Assembly: GCA_003194525.1 (NCBI GenBank)
Contig: NBIV01000524.1
Coordinates: forward strand, 1-30,045
DNA length: 30,045 nt
Direction: 5' to 3'
From: Gracilariopsis chorda
Taxonomy: Eukaryota > Rhodophyta > Florideophyceae > Gracilariales > Gracilariaceae
Of the stretch, positions 1-10,605 are shown one piece after another. The first letter of the stretch is position 1, and each line of letters starts with the position of its first letter. Made by a program: the position numbers and the translations under genes. The notes beneath the pieces are model-generated. The model worked only from the letters and a program-made list of their open reading frames with translations, had not been told where the DNA came from and searched no databases.

Positions 1-1854
1 TACGCGTGTATGCAGAGTGTGTCAGGTACAGCTGTCTTTTGGATCGATCACGATGGATCTCGAACCCAAGTACCATGCGCGTTCGGTTGAACCCTTCGGC
101 CAGACCATTCTGATGTGGATTGTAAGGCACCGTTCGCTGATGTTCAATACCGTGACGTTCACGCTCTTGTGAAAACTTCCTTGACACATATTCACCAGCA
201 TTGTCTGTGCGTAACGCATGTAGCACAGACTCACGTGCGGTGATGGGTCGGTCACTCTGATTTTGAACCATCTTGAGCCACTTCACGAACACGTGGAACA
301 CCTCATCCTTGGTCTTGAGCATGTACAAGAAGCAAAAAACGGGAGTGATCATCGATGAATGTGACGAAGTAGCGTGAACCTCCCAAGGAACCTACTTGGA
401 TTGGACCACAAATGTCCGAATGCACTAGGTCCAATGGGTGCAAAGCCCGTTCCCCCCCTTGCTTGGGAGTTGGAGCACGTGTAGATTTTCCCACTACACA
501 AGAGTCACACACATCCATCGATTGATTCAAGTCCACATTCAGCCCTGACACAACACCGTTACGAGCCATATGTTTGATACCATCCACATTCACATGAGCC
601 ATTCGAGCATGCCATAGTGACAGGTCAGTCACAAGTGCGTTGTCCATGTCTTCTGGTACTTCAATCGCGGTACATAGGTAGTACAGTCCTTTGATGCGAC
701 GGCCCTGGGCGATCGTGGTGTTGCCTTGTATACACATACTTTGGTTTTGTCAAACACCACTCGCGCACCCAGGTCACACATCGCAGACACTGACAGCAGA
801 TGATACCTTAAATTCGGTACGTGCACTACTTCACCCAACCGGCACTTGCTCTTACGCCCTTCAACAGCGAGATCGAGGTGGACACTGCCATGACCAAGAG
901 ACTCCAGCTTCGAGTCATTGCCGATACTCACACCGGCAGACTCTCTTTTACTATAACTGTCAAATATGGACTCGTCATACGTCATATGGGCGGTGGCACC
1001 AGAGTCAATGATCCAGTCACTGATACTTTCTTCCACAGAACCTGTCGCAATGAGACAAACAAATTCAGAGTCACTGTCACATCCTCGTTTCTCGTTGCCG
1101 AGATCGGTCTGCACAGCTGGGTTTGCGGCAGCACTCTGCTCTTTGCTAGCTTCGTCACGTTGTCTCTTGAAACAGTTTCCTCTGGGATATGCCCCTTCTT
1201 ACCACAATAGTAGCACACCATGGACTTCTTTCGTGACTGCGCACCGACCAAAGCTGTGTCACTTCCTGACTCCTCCTTGGCACGATCGTTCATTCGCTGT
1301 TTCCTCTTGCAGCAAACGACTCTTCACAAACTCTAAATCGAGTTTACGATCACCAATCGTGGTGTCAATAGCGACAATGAGGTGTTCGAAGCGGTCTGGT
1401 AGCCCACATAGGATTGCCATAGCGATGTCTTCTTCCCTCAACCACTACGTCCATGCTCTTCAGATCCGATGCAAGATGACGAACACGATTGATGAAGTGT
1501 AACATTTTCTCATCATCTCGCATCTTGGCTGTGTAGAAGGCACGTCTTGCATTGATTCGGTTGAGCAGCGTTTTACGCTGGAACACATAGCAAATGGCTT
1601 TCCACATTTCCGCAGCATTCTCGGTATCCCTCACATAGTCGAAATGCTCATCACTGATGCTGAGACCAATAACAGCCCTGGCCTTTCGCGTCTTTCTTCT
1701 TCCATGCTGACAACTCGTCATCCTCCGTAGGCCTGGTTGATTCAAGATGGTCATCGAGGTCCTTGAGTGCAAGCAGCAACTCAACCTTTTGCTTCCATAC
1801 ATGGAAGTTATCCTCGCCCAACTTTTCAATCTTGATGCCACCGAATGAATCCAT
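1..1854 (-). pseudogene. A1: decayed family A gag-pol with RT/IN deletion
   Basis: Read on the minus strand, this is a family A copia polyprotein starting at the ATG at 1854-1852, homologous to the intact 1,341-residue copies in this window. Gag, the CCHC knuckle, the protease (an intact DSG-type motif near 990), the integrase zinc finger and the first catalytic Asp can be read, but in several frames. Compared with A4 there are single-base insertions near 1690, 1434, 1294, 1190 and 1180, a one-base loss near 735, an extra A near 335 and a 9-base loss near 247. At 80/81 the integrase (about residue 592) is joined to late RT (about residue 1048), a loss of roughly 1.37 kb covering the integrase C-terminus and the RT core with its YVDD motif. 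The copy cannot encode a working polyprotein. The rest of pol lies left of the window. Confidence 0.95.
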
Positions 1855-3016
1855 GCTTGGTAGATGTCAACAAACAGCACAGGTGCGATGAAAGACCTAC
1901 GGCACTTAAGTAGTACAAAAATGGCAACAACGACAACAATAACAACAAAAACATCGACAACAACAACAACAAAACTTCAAATTCGTGCGCACTGACGGGA
2001 GAAACTACCTCCGCTACCCTAGGGTGTCGGACCCCTGGCCCCGGGAGATGCTCCGGGTACAAGACGTCTTCTTCTGTCTTCCCTCTCCTACGTCTAAGGA
2101 GAAGATGCGTCGCTCTCTACGAGGCTTCCAGAGGATGGTTAATGACCCAAGATATGCCTTCACCAAGTATAACCCTTTCTGGCCTCTTGCAAGAACTTGC
2201 GCGACCTCGAAACTGAAGCTACTATGGCAACCAAAGTACGCTGCTAACGCGCGACCACTTAAGGTCACACGCGGCCTGATCCTAAAAAGGAGGTCAGCCT
2301 ACGCCAGGTCGCCTCCCCGCACAAACGCCCAAGGGTCAGATGCACGGATCAAAAGCTCATTATGGAATACCTTCGCAACAGCCCAAGAATCCCGACACGC
2401 AGTCAGGATCAAAGCAAATAATTCAATCACCCGCACCATCGCAGTACGCCACGGCACCCCGTCCACAGATGCACCCGCTGAACTTACCAGGTCTTAACGA
2501 CCGTCACCGTTATCTGTCCAAATAAACCGGTGGGAAGCCGCTCGATAGTACACTCGCTTTGGTTCAAGCCGCCAGGCTCACGTCCCCGGATACCTGGAAT
2601 CACCCAAAGTAACCCGGATCAACCGCTCGTCGCACTGGACACCAGATGATGATTAAGAAACACGAAAAACAAACAACTGCTGATCACACGATCACGGAGC
2701 CCAGACTTCGAAACTAGACCGACTCGACCTCACGGATACGACCCGACAAACGACTCGGGGATCCCAAAACACAACATAAAGGGAGTGTCACACACAAATT
2801 AGATAGCTATCAACAACACGGGCAACAACGGAGGCCCAACTCAACAACGATAGGAAGTAAACGTCGAACCGACCAACAATGGGATCAAGACACCCGACGC
2901 AACGACGAAAGAGGCAACAACAGCGAAACGGATGAACGGCGGTGAGGGAGAGTGGCGACAGACGAACGATACGGAGAGGGATAGCGGCAGCGGTCAGCGG
3001 GGCTGGGCCCATAACC
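1855..3016 (-). other. A1 leader (untranslated 5' region) with primer-binding site
   Basis: This non-coding stretch separates the A1 start codon from its 5' LTR and matches the A4 leader (18787-20005) almost throughout. It is 1,162 bp against 1,219 bp. The difference is one deletion of about 57 bp near 2867, where A4 carries extra sequence at 19803-19860. Next to the start codon is a run rich in TTG triplets on the sense strand (about 1921-1976 as CAA on plus). The last 14 bases, 3003-3016, are ctgggcccataacc, the primer-binding site directly touching the LTR. Longer open frames here lack ATG starts and are not credible genes. Confidence 0.9.
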
Positions 3017-3654
3017 TGTTGAAAGTTGGAGGGACGTTGAGGGGATGGAAGGGAAGTTCGCCAGCTCTGGCTTGGATTTACTTGGAGGTCCTTCAGGCAC
3101 ATCTTATGTAACATCAACGCACACCAACGCACCAACGTTCCGTAATAGTTACGTGCATACACATGACTATGACAACGCACAAATTCACGACTCCAACAAA
3201 CGCCAGCACATGCCAACACGTCACAGTAAGTCGGCACGTAACCTGTGGTGTTAGTGGCATTTCATCATGTGGCAATGCACACAATACCCACGTCATCAAT
3301 ATACCCGTGCATGTGTAAACCTGTTGACAGTGCATGCGCACCTTACCATTGTACCAACCACTGCTGTACCACTTGTACCAGCTGTCAACCACTTCACCAG
3401 TATCCCCTGCACACAACATACACTGTGACCACTGTAGTAGCTGGACACGTGGGTGTGTCCAACCGATCCAGTTATGCCATAACACTTGTACGCACCACGT
3501 TGCATATGTACATTTGCAGTAGCCAATCAGAAGCCAGTTTCACGTTGGGTTCGCGCACACGTGCATATGCGCTTCTGCAGAGGTACCCTCTAAAACAGCC
3601 CATGCTCCCCGGAACATTTGGTTTTCAGTGACAGCACAGGTACTACTGCCAACA
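3017..3654 (-). repeat. Family A LTR, internally deleted (shared by A1 and A2)
   Basis: The LTR lies in minus orientation, bounded by TGTTG at 3017 and CCAACA ending at 3654. It is 638 bp against 779 bp in intact copies. About 123 bp are missing near 3098, removing the TATA box and the sequence upstream of it, and one copy of an 18-bp tandem unit is missing near 3220. The palindrome of the conserved module is altered (GTGCATATGCGC, near 3562). It serves at once as the 5' LTR of A1 and the 3' LTR of A2, so the two internal regions form a tandem with a single LTR between them. Confidence 0.92.
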
Positions 3655-3664
3655 CCCCCCCTTT
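3655..3664 (-). promoter_or_regulatory. Polypurine tract of A2
   Basis: On the minus strand this reads AAAGGGGGGG and abuts the TGTTGG start of the LTR. That is where plus-strand priming occurs in LTR retrotransposons. A4 has AGAGGGGGGG at the same place, so this copy carries one substitution. Confidence 0.75.
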
Positions 3665-3674
3665 GCCACTGACT

Positions 3675-6185
3675 TCAAAGGTCTAAGGGGAGGAAGCCAC
3701 AGTCCCTGCGGAACCTTGCCAGCTTAACTCGACCGAGCGCTTTCGTCAGCATATCGGCAACCATGTCTTCCGTGGAACAGTACTGCAACTGGACGGCTTT
3801 GTCGCGTAGAGCCTCTCTGGTGAAGTGAAAGCGAATATCAATGTGCTTAGTACGCTTGTTCACAACTCCATTTCGAGCAAGGTCGATGCAACCTTGGTTG
3901 TCCACGTACACAGTTGTGGGCTCAACCATTAGCGTCACTGACTCATCCACGTGTAGTCCACTTGCGTTGCCAATGCCACTCCACAGTCGTCTCAGCCAGA
4001 TCGCTTCCTTCGTCCCACTGCACAGACTCACATACTCAGCCTCAGCGCTATACAATGCAACTACTTCCTGTTGGCGTGAGTTCCAAGACACAGGAGCACC
4101 GCACATCATGAACACATACCCACTGGTGGACTTGTGGTTGGATGTATCACCTGCCCAGTCAGAGTCTACGTATCCATACAGCTGAGTATCAGTCGTGGTG
4201 CCATAAGTAAGTCCGAGGGAGCGAGTGCCATTGAGGTAACGCAGAACACGCTTGACCGCTTTCCAATGAGTCTCTCCAGGCTTCTCGACATACTTGGCTA
4301 GCTTGGACACTGGAAAAGAGATGTCCGGTCGAGTGCCAACAGAGAGATACATCAGACAACCGATCACCTGACGATACGGGATGTTCGTCAGAGGCTCTTC
4401 TACCTTAGTGAGGTCAGCACCGGAGTCCATGGGGGTGTCCATTGGTTTGCACTGCAACATGCCAAACCGTTCTAAGACCTTACGCGTGTATGCAGACTGT
4501 GTCAGGTACAGCTGTCTTTTGGATCGATCACGATGGATCTCGAACCCAAGTACCATGCGCGCTTCACTGAGATCCTTCATCTGAAAACGTTTTGACAGTT
4601 CACGCTTTACGCGATTCATTGTCTCCATACTTGGACTCGCAATGAGCAAGTCGTCCACATAAAGAGAAATGATCACAAGCGCTCCCAGTACCTCTCCGGT
4701 GTAGACGCACTCGTCTGCAACGTTTGGCTTCAGACCAATCCAACCCACGAGGAACAAGTACATCTTTGCAAACCACTGCCTTGATGCCTGTCGTAGCCCA
4801 TAGATGGCTTTCTTGAGAAGGCATACCAAGTCCTCGTTCCCAGGTTTGATGAATCCGTCCGGCTGCTCCATGTACACAGTCTCTTCCAGGTCGCCATTCA
4901 AGAATGCAGTCTTCACATCCATCTGGTGCAGATGATAGTTCTGCACTGCTACAATGGACAGAATCATTCTAATGGATGTGAATTTGACCACTGGTGCATA
5001 CGTTTCGGAGAAGTCTACACCTTCGATCTGCAGAAACCCTCGAGCCACCACACGAGCCTTGTACCTCACTGTTGGTTCATCGTTGTCGCCAGCCTCATAT
5101 TTTTGCACAAATACCCACTTGGATGATACCACGTTGCTGTCAGCTGGCCTTGGTACTAACTCCCATGTGTCATGCTCCATCAGAGACTCGTACTCACTGT
5201 TCATGGCCTTGGTCCACGCTTTTGAATCAGGACGTGACACCGCATCCGAGCATGAGGATGGGATGTCATCACTGGCAGTGAGTAGGGCAGTTCCGCGCCA
5301 CCACGAGGTAGGCGCTCTACGCTCACGAGTGGATCTCCGAAGTGGTTGTGGATCTGGTACGTCTGGCTCAACTTCTGTCTCAGATGTGAGCTCATCGTGG
5401 CCACTGCCTGAAGCTTCTTCTGGTGGAGTATCTGGTGCAGCGGGTTCAACTTGGGCAGCATCGGTGGGTGTAGTAGAGGTGGAGGTGATGTTTGATTTCG
5501 GCTTGTCCGAGATGTCGATCTCAGCATAGTCGTCATCATCAACGTGGTCAGTACCTTGATCTGAACCACTACATTCGTCAAACCTCACATCTCTCGACAC
5601 AACCACCTTCTTCTTTTGAGCATCCCACAGTTTATAACCGTTCGATCCAGATGTGTACCCAATAAAGATCGCCTCCACGGCACGTTGCTCCAGCTTCTTC
5701 AGCTTGTGGTCCACCACTTTGTACCAGCACCGGCTACCGAACACACGCAGATTGCTCAAGTCAGGTTCATATCCACTCCAGATCTCGAGTGGTGTCACGT
5801 CACTCGGAACGGCCTTGCAGGTGATTCGATTGCGCCCATACACTGCGACGTTCAATGCTTCAGCCCAGAAGCTCTTTTGCAGTTTCTTGTGATGCAGCAT
5901 CGATCTCACCAAGTCCATGAGTGTTCGGTTGAACCGTTCGGCCAGACCATTCTGATGTGGATTGTAAGGCACCGTTCGCTGATGTTCAATACCGTGACGT
6001 TCAAGCCCTTGTGTAAACTTCTTTGACACATATTCACCAGCATTGTCTGTGCGTAACGCATGTAGCACAGACTCACGTGCGGTGATGGTTTTCACATGTC
6101 GGTCACTCTGATTTTGAACCATCTTGAGCCACTTCATGAACACGTGGAACACCTCATCCTTGGTATTGAGCATGTACAAGAAGCA
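3675..6185 (-). pseudogene. A2: truncated family A pol (late integrase, RT, RNase H)
   Basis: The frame is open from within the upstream LTR (from 6269) to the stop at 3675. The first ATG is at 6173-6171. Family sequence begins at 6185 with the residue equivalent to Cys506, so gag, protease, the integrase HHCC finger and the first catalytic Asp are gone. The remainder is full length and open: the second integrase Asp (DNAGEY), the Glu of NGLAERF, the acidic linker, RT with MDVKTAFLNG and YVDDLLI, and RNase H with DSDWAGD. The RNase H SSAEAEY motif reads YSAEAEY. The join is exactly at the LTR end, so deletion removed everything from the primer-binding site to mid-integrase. Without gag, protease and PBS it could not replicate unaided, although the RT domain might still be translated. 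Confidence 0.93.
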
Positions 6186-6964
6186 TGTTGAAGGCTGATA
6201 GGAAGTTGAGGGGATGGAAGGGAAGTTCGTCAGCTCTAGCTTGGATTTACTTGGAGGTCCTTCAGACACACCTTATATTCCACTCTAAACTCGAATTGCG
6301 CGGGAACACCAACTACAAGTAAATCCTAAACCACTAAGCAGGGACACTCAATACTACCAATCATCATCTAACATGACATAGCCAGCTCAGCACAACCTCA
6401 TTACATCAACGCACACCAATGCACCAACGTTCCATAATAGTTACGTGCATACACATGACCATGACAAGGGACAAATTCCCGACTCCAACACACGCCAGCA
6501 CATGCCAACACATCACGGTAAGTCAACACGTCACGGTAAGTCGGCACGTAACCTGTGGTGTTAGTGCCATGTCATCATGTGGCAATGCACACAACACCCA
6601 AGTCATCAATATACCCGTGCATATGTAAACCTGTTGACAGTGCATGCGCACCTTACCATTGTACCAACCACGGCTGTACCACTTGTACCAGGTGTGAACC
6701 ACTTCACCAGTATCCCCTGCACACAACGTACACTGTGACCACTGTAGTAGCTGGACACGTGGGTGTGTCCAACCGATCCAGTTATGCCATACCACTTGTA
6801 CGCACCACGTTGCATATGTACATTTGCAGTAGCCAATCAGAAGCCAGTTTCACGTTCGTTTTGCGCACATGCGCATATGCGCTTTTGCAGAGGTACCCTC
6901 TAAAACAGCCCATGCTCCCCGGAACATTTGGTTTTCAGTGACAGCACAGGTACTACTGCCAACA
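6186..6964 (-). repeat. Family A LTR, 5' LTR of A2 (minus)
   Basis: This is a full-length 779-bp LTR in minus orientation, from TGTTGAAGG at 6186 to GCCAACA at 6964. It carries the GCGCATATGCGC palindrome near 6870-6881 and two copies of the 18-bp tandem unit near 6507-6545. The TATA region reads TATAAGG on the sense strand near 6270, where intact copies read TATATAAG. On its right it abuts, with no spacer, the tail of another family A LTR in the opposite orientation. Confidence 0.93.
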
Positions 6965-7172
6965 GTGCTGAGCTGGCTATGTCATATTAGATGATGATTG
7001 GTAGTATTGACTGTCCCTGCTTAGTGGTTTAGGTTTTACTTGTAGTTGGTGTTCCCGCGCATTTCGAGTTTAGAGTGGTATATAAGGTGTGTCTGAAGGA
7101 CCTCCAAGTAAATCCAAGCTAGAGCTGACGAACTTCCTTTCCATCCCCTCAACTTCCTTTCAACCTTCAACA
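6965..7172 (+). repeat. Tail of a plus-strand family A LTR
   Basis: These 208 bp match the last quarter of the family A LTR, from GTGCTGAGCTGG to TTCAACA, and include an intact TATATAAG at 7079-7086. They form an inverted repeat with 6186-6393 of the neighbouring minus-strand LTR. The right edge cuts into B1 gag, so this is the 3' end of a plus-strand family A element once inserted in B1. The rest of that element was replaced or displaced by the A1/A2 tandem, or lies left of the window. Confidence 0.88.
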
Positions 7173-8811
7173 GTATGCGTCTAACAGGACAGTGTCACGT
7201 ACTTCTGTACAGACCCAGCTATTCCGAATGTCGTATAATGGTCAGAATATGTCGGACTATGTCGACCAGTTTGCGTCCATATTCTCCCAGCTAGACCGAA
7301 TGGGGAAGGATGCTGCCATTCCCGAATCCCACAAGGCGCCAATGCCGTTAGCCTCTATTGATCCCAACTGCGCACTGGAGTCAACGGCTGCGGCACCTCC
7401 GACAAAGGACATCTCGGAATTGACATTGACATGGGACTACGTGGCCACTATCCTCATAGACGAATACAATGCTCGCCAAATTGATTCAGCCGGTTCTGCT
7501 CATAGTCGCAAACGCATGAAGAGCAGAAGTAAGGGCAGTAGCCGTTCAAGTGGACACACCACATCTTCAAATGTTTACGAAATTGATGCAAGTACATCAG
7601 ATCCCAACTCATAGGATGACTTCAACGGGCGCGCTTATGCTATTGCAGGCAAAAATAGTTATCATTGCAGCTTGTGTGGCAGAGATGGTCACATGCAGGA
7701 CCGATGTCACATGAATCCTGACGATCCAGACAATCACCTGCCTAAAGCTATCTTGGAGAAACTGAAAACTAGTTCCAGTGAGAAACTCAAGCGCTCCGGA
7801 AGGTCATCACGAAATGAATCTAAGATTGACATCGCTGCAATGGCTGCTGAAAAGTCTGCAGTGGTGCCCCCTGCGTCCACTTCCATAGACACCTACGCAG
7901 ACAGTGGTGCCACGTCTCACTTCTTCACTTGTGCTTCTGCGTTCGTCCTGAACACATTGGTTGACATACAGCAAAGGAAGATTAAGGTCGCTGACAACAC
8001 TACAGTCTCTGCTACACAAAAAGGGGAGGTAATACTCCCTTTTTCGGAGGTTAACCTCAGGTTGAGAGATGTACTCCTAGTCCCGGATTTGGGATACAAC
8101 TTGGTTGCTGTATGTTGTATGGCCGATAAAGGCATTCAGTCACTTTTCTGTGCGAATGAGGTTTGCCTTATATACGAAAATGGGTTAGAGATTGGATGTG
8201 GGCAACGTGACCTGTCCTCTCCTTTGTACACGCTGCCAAATCCAATTGAGCATAACGACTTCGTTTCGCATAGCTATTGTGTTAGTGCAAGGTTTCCAGA
8301 TGTTGGGCAAAATCACCCGCAGGCTGGAGGAGCGCAAGTGTTTCATCAGAATGTTGGAGGAGCGCATGTGCATATTCAGAATTTGCATGCAAACAATGCA
8401 GAAAAGTACATTGCTCTCCAACACCCAACCACGAATGGTCTGCAGGGAATGATATTTTCATCTCCATACACCCCAGACCATAATGCCATTGCCGAGCGCA
8501 TCAATCGCACAATGCAAGAAGCTGCTCGAGCTTTGCTCATTCAGGCACACTGGCAAGAATGCCTATGGTCGTATGCATTGAAATATGATATTTGTATATG
8601 CGATAGATTTCTCCACTCTACCACAGGTCTGAAGGTTTACCTTTTGGTGGGTGGTGGTAAGCCGTCGTTGAAGTATGCTAAAGCGTTTGGATGCGCAGCA
8701 TATTTATTGAAAATGAACCCAGACACCAAGTTCGAGTCTCGTGCACTTGAGGGACTGTACCTGCAGACTCTGGAGCATGGTGCTTCCCAGGAACTCAAGG
8801 AGGAGTGGTGA
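7173..8811 (+). pseudogene. B1: family B gag-protease-partial integrase, internally deleted
   Basis: The gag frame enters at 7174 straight from the LTR, without its N-terminus. It runs LFRMSYNGQNMSDYVDQF to a TAG at 7612-7614, then continues in the same frame. A CX2CX4HX4C zinc knuckle (CSLCGRDGH) lies at about 7669-7710, and the protease motif ADSGATSHF has its catalytic Asp codon at 7900-7902. The integrase HHCC finger and first Asp are absent. In their place is a 10-residue tandem repeat (8323-8382). The expected DN of the second catalytic site reads NN (NNAEKY), while the Glu side (NAIAERINRT) is kept. After LEHG (about 8781) the frame jumps to the last few codons of pol and stops at 8811, so all of RT and RNase H is lost. 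It is non-autonomous or dead. Confidence 0.9.
8323..8382 (+). repeat. Two-copy 30-bp in-frame tandem repeat in B1
   Basis: Two imperfect 30-bp units (8323-8352 and 8353-8382) encode AGGAQVFHQN and VGGAHVHIQN. They occupy the place where the integrase zinc finger and first catalytic Asp should be. Confidence 0.85.
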
Positions 8812-8911
8812 TGTTAGCACATGGTCGAGTGCCTGGTAGTACTGGGACATCATGGTGCAGCACTTGGAAACAAAGTCTCATATAACGGAGGGCTGTTTTT
8901 GAGAGCTGCTT

Positions 8912-8995
8912 TGCAAAAGCGCATATGCGTGTGTTCTCAAACCCAACGTAAAACGGGCATATCATTGGCTACCGCATATACTCATATGCAATGCA
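8912..8995 (+). promoter_or_regulatory. Conserved LTR module, family B example
   Basis: TTGCAAAAGCGCATATGCGT is followed by CAAACCCAACGT, an ATTGGCTAC element and a second CATATGCA. The same order and spacing recurs in family A LTRs (for example 25612-25695) and in the B4 LTR (27624-27705). It lies in the first 200 bp of each LTR, in presumed U3, upstream of the TATA box. Confidence 0.65.
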
Positions 8996-9491
8996 TTGGT
9001 TACAAGTGTTGTGCATCGTATGGCTCATGGGCACGGAACTGGCCACTTGGCATAAGGTGAATGGGCATGGTACTTATCAATATGTGTGGCTACATCTGGT
9101 TTACAGGTACATGCAGGTGTTGCATATGTGCAGTGGTCCAAATAAGCACGTGCCATGCACGCAACACACCTAGGGTATGTACATGGGTGCGGTGGCATGT
9201 GAATTTGTGCTTTGTCATAGTCATGATGATGCAAGTAAGTGTTTACACAGTGCTGTCTCATGCTGGCATATTGTTGGCATGTGTGGTTCACTTGTTGCGC
9301 ATTGTTGGCTGCTTGGTTCACTTGGTGTGCGTGGTTGTTATGTGATATAATGTTGTTATGCATTGTTGTACTTAGCTGTAATCAGTGTGTGCAACCCTTA
9401 TTGTGTTATGTTTGATTATGATTGGTAGTATTGGGTGTCCCCACTTAGTGGTGTAGGGTTTTCTTGTAGTGGTAGTGTGAAGTAGATGTGC

Positions 9492-9499
9492 TATATAAG
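9492..9499 (+). promoter_or_regulatory. TATA box of family B LTR
   Basis: TATATAAG lies about 138 bp before the LTR end, a usual place for the U3/R promoter of a copia LTR. The homologous site in the B3 LTR near 10726-10732 is degraded, while the stray LTR tail at 10344-10605 keeps it near 10476. Confidence 0.6.
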
Positions 9500-9630
9500 A
9501 CTCTGAAGTCGCAGTACCAAGTTAACTTGCCCCCAAGCCTGGCAACCTTCACTCTTTATTTTCTTTCTTTCTTTCCTTTTCATTTCTGCCGAAGCCCACC
9601 ATCATCAATCAACATCTTTTGATTTCAACA

Positions 9631-10197
9631 TCTTTGAAGTACGTCAGAGTATTTGGATGTGCCGCGTATGTATTAAAAATGAACCCGGGCACCAAGTTCG
9701 AGTCTCGTGCACTTGAGGGAGTGTACTTGCAGACTCTTGAGCATGGTGTTTACGAGGTCCTAGTTACTGATGACGACGATATTCCTCCAATAGTAAGGTC
9801 GCATCATGTCACTTTTGATGAATCTAGGTTCCCTGGTGCACCATATCTCAGCAATTATATGGATGACGAAAGCACATCAGATAGTACTTATCATTCTGAG
9901 AACGATATGGATAGCATCAGTTCGGATGAATTCTCTGTTGATGATGTTGAGAACATCATGTCAAACTCAGAAAATGGTACCACAGACCACCCTGAGGCAC
10001 CAACAGACATTATGGTTGACCCTGCAACAGTGACCTTTGATGCTGCCGAGGACAGTTCGAGTGATGAAAAGCAGTCAAATGACGATGGAGGTGACATTGA
10101 ACATGAAAATGTTGACTCTGAGTCACAGTCATGGTATTCTCGTCGCACAAGGCGTGCACCACAACGCTGGTTGCATATGGCTGGCACTGCCTGTTGA
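9631..10197 (+). pseudogene. B2: family B integrase C-terminus and acidic linker
   Basis: The frame starts abruptly at the LTR boundary with SLKYVRVFGCAAYVLKMNPG, the integrase C-terminal region. It passes through EGVYLQTLEHGVYEVLV and a long Asp/Ser-rich linker to RRTRRAPQRWLHMAGTA, and stops at the TGA at 10195-10197, directly before a new LTR start. Comparison with B3 shows that everything after MAGTA (all of RT and RNase H) was deleted down to the last few bases of pol. The upstream integrase, protease and gag are missing at the left edge, probably because B1 is inserted there. It has no catalytic domain and is certainly not autonomous. Confidence 0.9.
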
Positions 10198-10343
10198 TGT
10201 TAGCACATACTCGAGTGCCTGGTAGGCCTGAGACATCATGGTGCAACACTTGGAAGCAAAGTTTCATATAAAGGAGGGCTGTTTTTGGGACCTGCTTTAC
10301 AAAAGCGCATATGCGTGTGTTCTCAAACCCAACGTGAAACGGG
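10198..10343 (+). repeat. Head of a family B LTR (3' LTR of B2, truncated)
   Basis: These 146 bp start TGTTAGCACATACTCGAGTGCC right after the B2 stop codon and match the first part of the LTR at 8812, including the AAAAGCGCATATGCG module at about 10303-10317. The sequence then switches to a minus-strand LTR tail. The rest of this LTR is missing. Confidence 0.85.
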
Positions 10344-10605
10344 TGATGATATGAAATGATGTTGATAGATGATGTTGGGCTTCGGCAGAAATGAAAATGA
10401 AAGAAAGAAAGAAAATAAAGAGTGAAGGTTGCCAGGCTTCGGGACGCGTTTACTTGGTACTGCAACTTCAGAGTCTTATATAGCACCTCTAGTGCGCACT
10501 ATCACTACAAGAAAACCCTACACCACTAAGTGGGGACACCCAATACTACGAATCACAATCAAACATAACACAATAAGGGTTGCACCCACTGATTACACTT
10601 AGTAC
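10344..10605 (-). repeat. Stray inverted family B LTR tail
   Basis: In minus orientation this matches the last third of the B LTR, including the pyrimidine tract, a TATATAAG box near 10476 and the TTCTTGTAGTG region. It is followed at once by the same region again (10606-10870) in the same orientation, so there are two head-to-tail LTR tails with obvious divergence between them. The origin could be a partial duplication or B3 inserting into an older minus-strand B LTR. Confidence 0.78.

Larger units (their letters stand above)
8812..9630 (+). repeat. Family B LTR, 3' LTR of B1
   Basis: This begins TGTTAGCAC directly after the B1 stop codon and matches the minus-strand LTR at 10606-11405. It contains the conserved module at about 8912-8995 (GCGCATATGCGT, then CAAACCCAACGT and ATTGGCTAC), a TATATAAG box at 9492-9499 and a pyrimidine-rich stretch at 9547-9590. 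The right edge is set where integrase coding sequence of B2 resumes (TCTTTGAAG). CAACA at 9610-9614 is an alternative end. Confidence 0.85.

Noticed and set aside
7612..7614. TAG between B1 gag and the zinc knuckle as a programmed readthrough stop
   Set aside because: The frame does continue after it, but in B4 the apparent TAG nearby is out of frame because of a frameshift, so the stop is not a shared feature.
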